From Streptomyces sp. SirexAA-E (GTDB taxonomy: Bacteria; Actinomycetota; Actinomycetes; Streptomycetales; Streptomycetaceae), in assembly GCF_000177195.2 (NCBI RefSeq), contig NC_015953.1, forward strand, positions 3,162,001-3,226,000: DNA of 64,000 bases. The letters run 5' to 3'. The first letter of the stretch is position 1; each line of letters begins with the position of its first letter. This document shows positions 46,960 through 54,789 of this stretch, piece after piece. A program made the translations under genes and the position numbers. Below the pieces are notes generated by a model. The model was not told the origin of the DNA and made no database searches. It saw nothing but the letters and a program-made list of their open reading frames with translations.

Positions 46960-48258
46960 TCAGCGCCGGGTCTGCCATCCGTACTGCCCCGGGTCGTCCT
47001 CGGGGTCGTCCTCCGGCCGCTCGCCGTACCGCCCGGTGTCGAATCCGCCGTCGTACGGCGCGGCCTGCCCGTTGCCGTACGGGCCGTTGCCGTACGGAGC
47101 CTGCGCGCCGTTCCCGTACGGGCCGTTGCCGTACTGGTCCTGGCCGTTCCCGTAGGAGCCCTGCGGGGCCTGACCGTACTGGCCGTTGCCGTAGGAGCCC
47201 TGCTGGGCGTTGCCGTACGGGGCCTGCCCGCCGTTCCCGTTCCCGTACGGACCGGGCTGGGCGGCGCCGTACGGGCCGTTGCCGTGCTGGGCGGCGCCGT
47301 ACTGGCCGTTGCCGTACGGGGCCTGCGTGCCGTTGCCGTACGGGCCGGGCTGGGCGGCGCCGTAGTGGCCCTGCGTGCCGCTCCCGTACGCGTCGTTGCC
47401 GTACGGGGCCGTCCGGCCGTCGTCGCCGTACGGGCCGGGCCGGGGGGCGCCGTACGGGCCGCCCTGGGCGCCGTTGTACGGAGTGGCCGGGCCGGGGCCG
47501 TACGGGTCGGGGCGGCCGGTGCCGTACGGGCTCGGGTCGTACCGGTCCGGGTCCTGGTCGTCGACGGCGGCGAAGGCCTGGGTGTCGCCGGAGGAGTTGC
47601 CGTCCTCCCCGCGCTCCGCCGCGGCGGCGGCTTCCTTCTTCGACCGGCTCCGGGCCCGCAGGAACTCGATCGCGATCGGGACCACGGAGATGAGCACGAT
47701 CAGGATGAGGATCAGCTCGATGTGCTCGTGCACGAAGTCGATCCGGCCCAGAGCGGCGCCGAGCAGGGTGACCCCGACGCCCCAGAGCACGCCGCCGATG
47801 ATGTTGAACGTGATGAACGAGCGGTAGTTCATCCGGCTCACGCCCGCGATGATCGGGGTGAAGGTCCGGACGACGGGCACGAAGCGCGCCAGCACCAGGG
47901 ACTTCGGGCCGTACTTCTCGAAGAACTCGTGCGCCTTCTCGACGTTCTCCTGCTTGAAGAGGCGGGAGTCGGGGCGCTTGAAGAGCGACGGGCCGACCTT
48001 GCGGCCGAAGAGGAAGCCGACCTGGTCACCGACGATCGCGGCCAGCGCCACAAGGGTGCACACCAGCCAGAGCGGGTACTTCAGGTCGCCCGTGGTCACC
48101 AGCAGACCCGTGGTGAACAGCAGGGAGTCGCCCGGGAGGAAGAAACCGATCAGCAGACCGGACTCGGCGAAGACGATGAGCAGAAGGCCGGGCAGACCGA
48201 ACGTGTTCAGCAGATAGTCCGGGTCCAGCCAGCTCGGGCCGAGCGCAAGCGTATTCAA
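46960..48258 (-). CDS. DedA-family membrane protein with long PYG-repeat tail
   Basis: 432 aa from TTG 48258, chosen because GGAG lies 9 nt upstream and the N-terminus (NTLALGPSWLDPDYLLNTFGL) then matches family members. The DedA/SNARE-associated domain (about 15-210) has LPGDSLLFTTGLL, GDQVGFLFGRKVG and the FVPVVRTFTPIIAGVSRMNYRSF core (Arg and Gly conserved). DedA proteins act in lipid carrier flipping and proton-dependent envelope homeostasis. The C-terminal 190 residues are Tyr/Gly/Pro/Asn-rich with about 25 PYG or SYG units, disordered and low-complexity. Confidence 0.9.
   Translation of the reverse strand: MNTLALGPSWLDPDYLLNTFGLPGLLLIVFAESGLLIGFFLPGDSLLFTTGLLVTTGDLKYPLWLVCTLVALAAIVGDQVGFLFGRKVGPSLFKRPDSRLFKQENVEKAHEFFEKYGPKSLVLARFVPVVRTFTPIIAGVSRMNYRSFITFNIIGGVLWGVGVTLLGAALGRIDFVHEHIELILILIVLISVVPIAIEFLRARSRSKKEAAAAAERGEDGNSSGDTQAFAAVDDQDPDRYDPSPYGTGRPDPYGPGPATPYNGAQGGPYGAPRPGPYGDDGRTAPYGNDAYGSGTQGHYGAAQPGPYGNGTQAPYGNGQYGAAQHGNGPYGAAQPGPYGNGNGGQAPYGNAQQGSYGNGQYGQAPQGSYGNGQDQYGNGPYGNGAQAPYGNGPYGNGQAAPYDGGFDTGRYGERPEDDPEDDPGQYGWQTRR
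47041..47530 (-). repeat. Degenerate repeats encoding the PYG-rich tail of the DedA protein
   Basis: The DNA consists of many imperfect 12-24-nt units built round CCGTACGG, each coding for PYGNG or PYGAA variants. Such arrays are prone to slippage, so length should vary between strains. They are in frame throughout and belong to the gene at 46960-48258; this is not a CRISPR. Confidence 0.85.
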
Positions 48259-48370
48259 GGGTCCGGGCTCCAGGATCGATCGATGGCGGCGGCGTCGCCG
48301 CTCCAAGCTATCAACGCGGCGCGGCAGCTCAGGGTTCCAGTGGCGTAAGCAAGGATGCGCCCGGTACGAA

Positions 48371-48391
48371 CCGGGGCAAAGCTTGCCCCGG
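48371..48391. other. Perfect hairpin just upstream of a short ORF
   Basis: CCGGGGCAA (48371-48379) pairs with TTGCCCCGG (48383-48391) around AGC. Its last base is the first base of the GGAGG ribosome site of the 37-codon ORF at 48404. It could end the divergent leader or mask that ribosome site. Confidence 0.5.
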
Positions 48392-48403
48392 GAGGTGGCG
48401 CCC

Positions 48404-48517
48404 ATGGGCATCGAGGACGACGGCGTGCCGGTGACGCGGTTCGACGTGCGCGAGGCGGCCGGCGTGGGCCCATGCCGCCGTGCCCGCACAACGTCCGCAG
48501 TGGCCGGCAGGACCTGA
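48404..48517 (+). CDS. Short ORF (37 aa), possible small protein or leader peptide
   Basis: ATG 48404 follows GGAGG by 8 nt, better spaced than many real genes here. The peptide begins MGIEDDGVPVTRFDVREAAG (acidic) and ends in a basic RRARTTSAVAGRT. Its stop lies 58 nt before wrbA on the same strand. No family is recognised. A hairpin precedes its ribosome site. Composition alone does not exclude chance. It could be a leader for wrbA-gadB or a remnant. Confidence 0.3.
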   Translation: MGIEDDGVPVTRFDVREAAGVGPCRRARTTSAVAGRT

Positions 48518-48575
48518 CCCCGCACCCTCCCCGCCCTCACGGCAGTCCGCACCCGTCCCGTCCCCGGAGGTCCCT

Positions 48576-49199
48576 GTGCCCACGTCCGTCAACGTCGCCG
48601 TCGTCTACTACTCGTCCACCGGCACCGTCTCCACGATCGCCAAGGCCATCGCCGGGGACGCCGAGGAGGCCGGCGCCCATGTGCGCCTGCGCAAGACCGC
48701 CGAGCTCGCCCCGCAGGCGGCCATCGACTCCAACCCGGCCTGGGCCGCCCACGCGAAGGCGACCGCCGGCATCCCCGAGGTCTCACCGGACGACCTGGTC
48801 TGGGCCGACGCGGTGATCTTCGGGACGCCCACCCGGTACGGCAACGTCACCGCCCAGCTCAAGCAGTTCCTCGACACCCTGGGAGGTCTCTGGCAGTCCG
48901 GGGACCTCGCCGACAAGGTCTACAGCGGCTTCACCGCCAGCAGCACCGCCCACGGCGGCCAGGAGTCCACCCTGCTGGCGCTCTACAACACCATCCACCA
49001 CTTCGGCGGCATCCTCGTCGCCCCCGGCTACACGGACCCGTCGAAGTTCGTCGACGGCAACCCGTACGGCACCTCCCACGTCTCCGGGCAGGGCGACGTC
49101 CCGGTCGGCGAGGAGACGCTCACCGCCGCCCGGGTGCAGGCCCGGCGGGTCGTGAAGTTCGCCCGGGCGGTCAAGGCCGGCCTCGCGGCCGAGAACTGA
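48576..49199 (+). CDS. wrbA: NAD(P)H:quinone oxidoreductase, WrbA type
   Basis: 207 aa from GTG 48576 with GGAGG 5 nt upstream; a longer frame from 48480 is Pro/Gln-rich and unlikely. The flavodoxin-like fold has the FMN phosphate loop YYSSTGTVSTIAKAI, the second loop GTPTRYGNVTAQLKQFLDTLGGLW and the WrbA-specific HGGQESTLLALYNTIHHFGGILV. It reduces quinones by two electrons, protecting from redox cycling. It is followed after 12 nt by gadB, so the two are probably co-transcribed, perhaps a stress unit. Confidence 0.95.
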   Translation: MPTSVNVAVVYYSSTGTVSTIAKAIAGDAEEAGAHVRLRKTAELAPQAAIDSNPAWAAHAKATAGIPEVSPDDLVWADAVIFGTPTRYGNVTAQLKQFLDTLGGLWQSGDLADKVYSGFTASSTAHGGQESTLLALYNTIHHFGGILVAPGYTDPSKFVDGNPYGTSHVSGQGDVPVGEETLTAARVQARRVVKFARAVKAGLAAEN

Positions 49200-49211
49200 G
49201 GGGACCGTCCG

Positions 49212-50633
49212 ATGCCGCTCCACAAGGGCTCGTCCGGCGCCGACGCGTCCGAAGAGCACCGCAGACTCGCCCTGAACCCGTTCTTCGGCGAGGCCGACCC
49301 CACCGTCCCGATGACCGCGGCCCCGCCCCGGCACCGTCTGCCGGACGGACCGATGCCGTCGTCCAGCGCCTACCGGCTCGTCCACGACGAGCTGATGCTC
49401 GACGGCAACTCGCGGCTCAACCTCGCGACCTTCGTCACCACCTGGATGGAGCCCCAGGCAGGTGTGCTGATGGGCGAGTGCCGGGACAAGAACATGATCG
49501 ACAAGGACGAGTACCCGCGCACCGCCGAGCTGGAGCGGCGCTGCGTCGCGATGCTCGCGGACCTGTGGAACGCTCCCGACCCGCAGGCCGTGGTGGGGTG
49601 CTCGACCACGGGTTCCAGCGAGGCCTGCATGCTGGCCGGGATGGCCCTCAAACGGCGCTGGTCGACCCGGAACGCCGACCGCTACCCGGCGCACGCCCGC
49701 CCCAACCTGGTGATGGGCGTCAACGTGCAGGTGTGCTGGGAGAAGTTCTGCACGTTCTGGGAGGTCGAGGCGCGGCAGGTCCCGATGGAAGGGGAGCGTT
49801 TCCATCTGGACCCGCAGGCCGCCATGGAGCTCTGCGACGAGAACACCATCGGCGTGGTGGGCATCCTGGGGTCGACCTTCGACGGTTCCTACGAGCCGAT
49901 CGCGGAGCTCTGCGCGGCCCTGGACGAACTCCAGGAACGTACCGGCCTCGACATCCCCGTCCATGTCGACGGGGCCTCCGGCGCGATGGTGGCACCGTTC
50001 CTCGACGAGGACCTGGAGTGGGACTTCCGGCTCCCCCGGGTGGCCTCCGTCAACACCTCGGGCCACAAGTACGGCCTGGTCTACCCGGGCGTCGGCTGGG
50101 TGCTGTGGCGTTCGTCCGCGGAGCTCCCGGAGGAGCTGGTCTTCCGGGTCAACTACCTGGGCGGCGACATGCCGACCTTCGCGCTGAACTTCTCCCGGCC
50201 GGGCGCCCAGGTGGTGGCGCAGTACTACACGTTCCTGCGCCTGGGCCGCGACGGCTACCGTGCCGTCCAGCAGACGTCCCGGGACATCGCGATGCGGCTG
50301 GCCGGGGAGTTCGAGACCCTGGGCGACTTCCGGCTGCTCGGCCGGGGTGACGAACTGCCGGTGTTCGCCCTGACGACACGCCCCGACGTCCAGGCGTACG
50401 ACGTCTTCGACGTGTCCCGGCGGCTGAGGGAACGCGGGTGGCTGGTGCCCGCGTACACCTTCCCGGCCAACCGGCAGGACCTCGCGGTGCTGCGGGTGGT
50501 CTGCCGCAACGGCTTCTCCTCGGACCTGGCGGAACTGCTGATGGACGACGTACGACGGCTCCTGCCGGAGCTGCGGGCGCAGCCGCACCCTCTGGGCCCC
50601 GGCCGGGCGGCCCAGACGGCCTTCCACCACTGA
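49212..50633 (+). CDS. gadB: Glutamate decarboxylase
   Basis: 473 aa, the same length class as E. coli GadB. PLP is bound by Lys286 (NTSGHKYGLVYPG), and HVDGASGAMVAPF holds the PLP-contacting Asp. The early TTWMEPQA and CSTTGSSEACMLAG are typical. It converts glutamate to GABA, consuming a proton. No GadC-type antiporter is beside it, so a role in GABA metabolism or general stress is as likely as acid resistance. The C-terminus lacks an obvious calmodulin-type extension. Confidence 0.94.
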   Translation: MPLHKGSSGADASEEHRRLALNPFFGEADPTVPMTAAPPRHRLPDGPMPSSSAYRLVHDELMLDGNSRLNLATFVTTWMEPQAGVLMGECRDKNMIDKDEYPRTAELERRCVAMLADLWNAPDPQAVVGCSTTGSSEACMLAGMALKRRWSTRNADRYPAHARPNLVMGVNVQVCWEKFCTFWEVEARQVPMEGERFHLDPQAAMELCDENTIGVVGILGSTFDGSYEPIAELCAALDELQERTGLDIPVHVDGASGAMVAPFLDEDLEWDFRLPRVASVNTSGHKYGLVYPGVGWVLWRSSAELPEELVFRVNYLGGDMPTFALNFSRPGAQVVAQYYTFLRLGRDGYRAVQQTSRDIAMRLAGEFETLGDFRLLGRGDELPVFALTTRPDVQAYDVFDVSRRLRERGWLVPAYTFPANRQDLAVLRVVCRNGFSSDLAELLMDDVRRLLPELRAQPHPLGPGRAAQTAFHH

Positions 50634-50642
50634 GGGCGGCGG

Positions 50643-51452
50643 TCAGCGGCTGAGCCGGGCGAACCTCCCTACGGCCAGGGGGAAGAACACCGCGACCAGC
50701 GCCAGCGGCCAGAGCACCGCGAGGAGCCCGGCGTGCTCGGCCGCCCAGGACCCTCCGGTCCCGCCCGGGTTGCCGAACAGGTCGCGTACGGCGGTCGCCG
50801 TCGCCGACATCGGGTTCCACTCGACGACCGCGCCCAGCCGGCCCGGCATCGACTCCGGCGAGGCGAAGACGTTGGAGAGGAAGCCGACCGGCCAGACCAG
50901 GATCTGGACCGCCTGCACCATCTCGGGCCGGCCGGCCACCATCGCGAGGTGGATGCCGATCCACAGCATCGCGAACCGCAGCAGGAGCAGCAGCCCGAAG
51001 GCCGCCACCGCGGCCTCCGGGCCGTGGTGCCAGCGCCACCCCAGGGCGTGTCCGACGCCGGTCATCACGGCGAGCGCGGCCACCGACTGGAGCATGTCGG
51101 CGGCGCTGCGCCCGACCAGGACGGCGCCCGAGGCCATCGGCATGGAACGGAACCGGTCGATGACGCCCTTGGTGAGGTCCTGGGTGACAGCGAGCATGGT
51201 GCCCTCCAGGCCGAAGGCCATGGTGAGGGCGAGCATGCCCGGGACCAGGAATGCGGTGTTGTCGCCGTCGACACCCCGGCCGCCGCCGACCAGGTAGTTG
51301 AACATCAGGAGCAGCATCACCGGGAAGACCAGGGCGACGGCCGGCTGGACCGGCTGCCGTGCCCAGTGGGCGAGTTCGCGCCGGGTCATCGTCCAGGAGT
51401 CGGCCAGTGCCCAGCCGATCCGGCCCGGGCCCGCCGCCGTGCTCGTCCTCAC
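50643..51452 (-). CDS. ABC-2 type exporter permease (DrrB-like)
   Basis: 269 aa from GTG 51452, overlapping the end of its ATPase gene. Six transmembrane helices. The N-terminal cytoplasmic helix ([14 protein letters not shown]) and the conserved ABC-2 segment around [38 protein letters not shown] are diagnostic for DrrB/DaunoB-type exporters. It works with the ATPase at 51449-52411 and is regulated by the PadR gene upstream. The substrate is probably a lipophilic compound; its identity is not visible. Confidence 0.92.
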   Translation of the reverse strand: MRTSTAAGPGRIGWALADSWTMTRRELAHWARQPVQPAVALVFPVMLLLMFNYLVGGGRGVDGDNTAFLVPGMLALTMAFGLEGTMLAVTQDLTKGVIDRFRSMPMASGAVLVGRSAADMLQSVAALAVMTGVGHALGWRWHHGPEAAVAAFGLLLLLRFAMLWIGIHLAMVAGRPEMVQAVQILVWPVGFLSNVFASPESMPGRLGAVVEWNPMSATATAVRDLFGNPGGTGGSWAAEHAGLLAVLWPLALVAVFFPLAVGRFARLSR

Positions 51453-52411
51453 GCCGCCACCCCCGCTCCCGTGGTCGTGTGTGCCCGTGGGGCGGTCCCG
51501 GTGAGGGCGAGGAACACCTCGTCGAGCGTGGGGCGTCGTACGGCGATGTCCTCCGCCTCGATGCCCGCCTCCTCCAGGGCGCGCACCGCGCGGGACAGGG
51601 TTCCCATGCGGTCCGGGGCGGGCGCGCCGAGCAGCCGTCGGTCCTCGTCCACGCTCACCTGGTCGCCCAGCAGGCGTGCGGCCTCGCCGAGCCGGCCCGC
51701 GTCGCGGACGACGACGTCGATGCGGTCGCCGCCCACCCTGTCCTTGAGCCGGTCGGCGGTGCCCTCCGCGACGACCCGTCCGCCGTCGACCAACGAGATC
51801 CGGTCGGCCAGCTGGTCCGCTTCCTCCAGATACTGCGTGGTCAGCAGGATCGTGGTGCCTCCCGCGGCCAGTGAGCGCACGGCGCTCCAGACCTCGGTAC
51901 GGCCGCGTGGGTCGAGCCCGGTGGTGGGCTCGTCCAGGAACAGCACCTCCGGGTCCGTGATCAGGCAGGCGGCCAGGTCGAGCCGGCGCCGCATGCCTCC
52001 GCTGTAGCGCTTGACCGGCTTGCGGCCGGTGCCGGCGAGGCCGAACCGCTCCAGCAACTCGTCGGCCCGTGTGCCCGACCGGCGCGCGCCCAGATGGTGG
52101 AGCCGGCCGAACATCTCCAGGTTCTGCCGCCCGCCGAGCTCCTCGTCCACGGCCGCGTGCTGCCCCAGCAGGCCGATCCTCCGCCGGACTTCGGCGGCCT
52201 CGTCCCGCACGTCGAATCCCGCCACCTCGACCCGGCCCCCGTCGGGCCGCAGGAGGGTCGAGAGGATGCGCACGGCGGTGGTCTTGCCCGCGCCGTTGGG
52301 GCCGAGCACACCGTGGACCGCCCCGCGCCGCACCCTGAGGTCCAGCCCGTCCAGGGCGCGCTTCTCCCCGTACCTCTTGTGCGCTCCTTCGACGGCGATC
52401 GCGTCGCTCAT
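51449..52411 (-). CDS. ABC exporter ATP-binding protein (DrrA-like)
   Basis: 320 aa. Walker [11 protein letters not shown] near 37, signature [12 protein letters not shown], Walker [17 protein letters not shown] and the H-loop replaced by TTQYLEEAD, as is usual in DrrA proteins. The C-terminal DrrA extension (about 230-310) is present. It is 95 nt from the padR stop, and the gap carries two copies of a PadR-type palindrome, so the exporter has its own regulated promoter. Confidence 0.93.
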   Translation of the reverse strand: MSDAIAVEGAHKRYGEKRALDGLDLRVRRGAVHGVLGPNGAGKTTAVRILSTLLRPDGGRVEVAGFDVRDEAAEVRRRIGLLGQHAAVDEELGGRQNLEMFGRLHHLGARRSGTRADELLERFGLAGTGRKPVKRYSGGMRRRLDLAACLITDPEVLFLDEPTTGLDPRGRTEVWSAVRSLAAGGTTILLTTQYLEEADQLADRISLVDGGRVVAEGTADRLKDRVGGDRIDVVVRDAGRLGEAARLLGDQVSVDEDRRLLGAPAPDRMGTLSRAVRALEEAGIEAEDIAVRRPTLDEVFLALTGTAPRAHTTTGAGVAA

Positions 52412-52447
52412 GGCTCCACCAGCCCTTCCGGATCCGCTCGGATCTCG

Positions 52448-52463
52448 TAGTCAAATTTGACTA
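52448..52463. promoter_or_regulatory. PadR operator O1 upstream of the ABC exporter
   Basis: TAGTCAAATTTGACTA is a perfect 16-nt palindrome 37 nt upstream of the ATPase start codon, the best of three related sites in this locus. Confidence 0.75.
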
Positions 52464-52493
52464 GAGGACCGAAGGTAAGCCTCGTTCCCGCAT

Positions 52494-52509
52494 TAGTCAA
52501 ACTTGATCA
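52494..52509. promoter_or_regulatory. PadR operator O2 at the padR stop codon
   Basis: TAGTCAAACTTGATCA differs from O1 at three positions and overlaps the padR TGA. Its centre is 46 bp from that of O1. Confidence 0.6.
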
Positions 52510-53157
52510 GACGCTGTCGCCGGGGTCGGGCGCCCCCGTCGCGTAGGGGTTCTCCTGCCCTTCGGCGAGCACACCGACGAAGGGGGCGCCCTCACCTGCG
52601 AAGGTGTAGGCGCCGCCCTCGATCCGTGCGATCAGGCCACGGGTCCATTCGGCACCCAGGTCCGCGGTGTGGACCCACAGATTCATGATCTCGCCGATGT
52701 GCCCGAGCGACTCGGGACCCTCGGCGGGCGTGTAGTGCTCCGTGACCGACGCCCGCCAGCCCTCGATGGCGGCGATGCGTTTCCGGAGCAGCGCCACGGC
52801 CTCGCCGCGCTCCAGGTCGACGATGAAGCCGACCCCCGCCGAAAGGACGTCCATGCTCTGGTCGTAGGAGGTCAGTGAGGACCGCAGCAGGGAGAGGTAC
52901 TCCTGGGTGCCCTGTTCGGTGATCTCGTACTCGGTGCGGGGTGGGCCGCCCGCGGTGGAGGGGGCGGTCTCATGCGCCAGGAGCAGGCCCTGCTTCGCCA
53001 TCTGCTTCAGCGCGTGGTAGATCGAGCCGGGCTTGGCGTTGGACCACTCGTGTGCGCCCCAGTACTCCAGGTCGTTGCGGACCTGGTAGCCGTGTGCCCG
53101 TCCGTGCTGACGGACCGCGCCCAGGACCAGGAGCCGGATCGCGGACAAACTCTCCAC
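52507..53157 (-). CDS. PadR-family transcriptional regulator
   Basis: 216 aa. The N-terminal winged helix has LVLGAVRQHGRAHGYQVRNDLEYWG, GSIYHALKQMAKQGLL and TEYEITEQGTQEY, the PadR signature. The C-terminal half (about 95-216) is the helical PadR_C/Vir_act_alpha region used for dimerisation and ligand contact. It lies directly upstream of the DrrAB-like exporter, and three copies of a TCAA-N2-TTGA type palindrome flank it (one 7 nt before its own start). It is therefore very probably an autorepressor that releases the exporter when a substrate binds. Confidence 0.93.
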   Translation of the reverse strand: MESLSAIRLLVLGAVRQHGRAHGYQVRNDLEYWGAHEWSNAKPGSIYHALKQMAKQGLLLAHETAPSTAGGPPRTEYEITEQGTQEYLSLLRSSLTSYDQSMDVLSAGVGFIVDLERGEAVALLRKRIAAIEGWRASVTEHYTPAEGPESLGHIGEIMNLWVHTADLGAEWTRGLIARIEGGAYTFAGEGAPFVGVLAEGQENPYATGAPDPGDSV

Positions 53158-53163
53158 CTCCTG

Positions 53164-53179
53164 TACTCAACTTTGACCA
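53164..53179. promoter_or_regulatory. PadR operator O3 in the padR leader
   Basis: TACTCAACTTTGACCA matches O1 at 12 of 16 positions and lies 7 nt upstream of the padR start codon, where bound protein would block its own transcription or translation start. Confidence 0.6.
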
Positions 53180-53280
53180 GCGTAGCCGCCTCCCCGGCGA
53201 CCAGATCGGACGCGGTCCCGTGCCTCCCGGTCCGGCCCGACGCCGGGCGGGCGACGCCGGGCGTCCCGGCGTTCACCGGT

Positions 53281-54735
53281 TCAGAAGGGGAACGACGTGC
53301 GCCCGTGCTGGATCGACACCCAGCGCCAGGTGGTGAAGGCGTCCACGGCCGCCGCGCCGTTCAGCCGCCCCATGCCCGACATCTTCTCCCCGCCGAAGGC
53401 GTCGAGGGGGTCTTCCAGGCCGGTGACCTCGTTGACGTGGAACATCCCGCTCCCGGTCCGCCGCGCGAACCGCACACCTCGTTCGGCGTCCGCCGTGTGC
53501 ACCGCGCCGCTGAGGCCGCCAGGGCTGCCGTCGAGGAGCCGTACGGCGTCGTCCTCGCCGTCGAACGGCACCAGCAGGGCCAGCGGGCCGAAAACCTCCT
53601 GCTTCAGCAGCGGTGAGTCCTCCGGCAGACCGGTCAGCACGACGGGTCCGACGAGATTGCCCCGGGTGGCGCTCCGCACCAGTGCGGTGGCCCCCTGCGC
53701 CACGGCCTCGTCGACGAGCGCCGTGATCGCGTCGGCCTGGAATCCGCTGATCACCGGGCCGATGCTCACGCCGGGGTCACGGGGGTCCCCCGTCGTGAGG
53801 GCGGCCACCTCCTCGGTGAAGCGCCCGGTGAACTCCTCCGCCACGGATCGGTCCACCAGGACGCGGTTGGCGGCCAGCCCGACCTGCCCCTGGTAGAGGA
53901 AGCGGCTGTGCACCGCCGCCCGGACGGCGTGCTCCATCTCGGCGTCGTCCAGGACGACCAGGGCGCTGGCGCCGCCCAGTTCGAGGACCGTCCGCTTGAA
54001 GAGCCCCGCCGCCCTGGCCGCGACATGGCGGCCGACGCGCTCCGAGCCGGTGAACACGATCACCTTCGGCACGGGGTGCTCGATGAAGCTGTCCCCGATC
54101 TCGGCGCTGTCGGTGATCGTCACGTTCAGCAGCCCGGCCGGCAGCCCGGCTTCGTGGAATATGTCGGCGACCAGGGTCCCGCCGGCCACCGGAGCGTTCT
54201 GGTGCGGCTTCACCACCGCCGCGTTCCCGAGCGCGAGCGCCGGTGCGACGCTCTTCATCGTCACCAGGAAGGGGAAGTTGTAGGCGCTGACGACGCCTAT
54301 CACCCCGACGGGAAGCCGGTAGAGACGGTTCTCCTTGCCGTCCGCGGCGGCCGGCAGCAGCCGCGCGGAGGGACCGAGGGCCTGCGCCGCCGCCTCGCGC
54401 AGGAGCGCCCGCACTCCACGCACCTCGTACTCGGCCCTGAACCGGGTGCCGCCGAGCTCGTCGATGAGCATCTCGACGATGTCGTCGGCGCGTTCCGCGA
54501 CCACGCGCTCGGCTCCCGCAAGAATGCGCCCGCGTTCATAGGGATGCGCCACGGCCCATTCCCGCTGAGCGCGTTCCGCCGCCCGGTAGGCCAGATCCAC
54601 CTCGTCCGCGGTGGCCACGGTGACGGAGCAGAGCTTTTCGCCGTTGTAAGGATTGAAATCGATGATGTCCCACGAGCCGTTGCCGGTCAGCCACTCGCCG
54701 TCGATGTACTGGTGAGCCAGTTCACGGAAGGACAT
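53281..54735 (-). CDS. Aldehyde dehydrogenase-family protein lacking the catalytic cysteine
   Basis: 484 aa from ATG 54735, which has AAGGGA 6 nt upstream; ATG 54777 has no ribosome site. Closest to benzaldehyde/vanillin dehydrogenases (RTVLELGGASALVVLDDA, VSAYNFPFLVTMKSVAPALALGNAAVVKP). Asn153, Lys176 and the general-base Glu252 are present. The nucleophilic Cys, expected in the GQxC motif, is Gly286 (FLYQGQVGLAANR) and no other Cys is near. It cannot act as a normal aldehyde dehydrogenase unless chemistry differs. The gene lies just after an XRE regulator gene on the same strand. Confidence 0.88.
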   Translation of the reverse strand: MSFRELAHQYIDGEWLTGNGSWDIIDFNPYNGEKLCSVTVATADEVDLAYRAAERAQREWAVAHPYERGRILAGAERVVAERADDIVEMLIDELGGTRFRAEYEVRGVRALLREAAAQALGPSARLLPAAADGKENRLYRLPVGVIGVVSAYNFPFLVTMKSVAPALALGNAAVVKPHQNAPVAGGTLVADIFHEAGLPAGLLNVTITDSAEIGDSFIEHPVPKVIVFTGSERVGRHVAARAAGLFKRTVLELGGASALVVLDDAEMEHAVRAAVHSRFLYQGQVGLAANRVLVDRSVAEEFTGRFTEEVAALTTGDPRDPGVSIGPVISGFQADAITALVDEAVAQGATALVRSATRGNLVGPVVLTGLPEDSPLLKQEVFGPLALLVPFDGEDDAVRLLDGSPGGLSGAVHTADAERGVRFARRTGSGMFHVNEVTGLEDPLDAFGGEKMSGMGRLNGAAAVDAFTTWRWVSIQHGRTSFPF

Positions 54736-54789
54736 GCATTCCCTTACTGCAGGCGCAGACTCCTGTAGATACGTCATCGTACTTGCGGA

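Noticed and set aside
47041..47530. Repeat array resembling a CRISPR at low resolution
   Set aside because: Units are degenerate, in frame, and code for the PYG-rich tail of the DedA protein. There are no uniform spacers and no cas genes.
48480..48575. Upstream-extended WrbA start
   Set aside because: The added residues are Pro/Gln-rich, and the GTG at 48576 has a GGAGG at 5 nt and begins directly at the flavodoxin fold.
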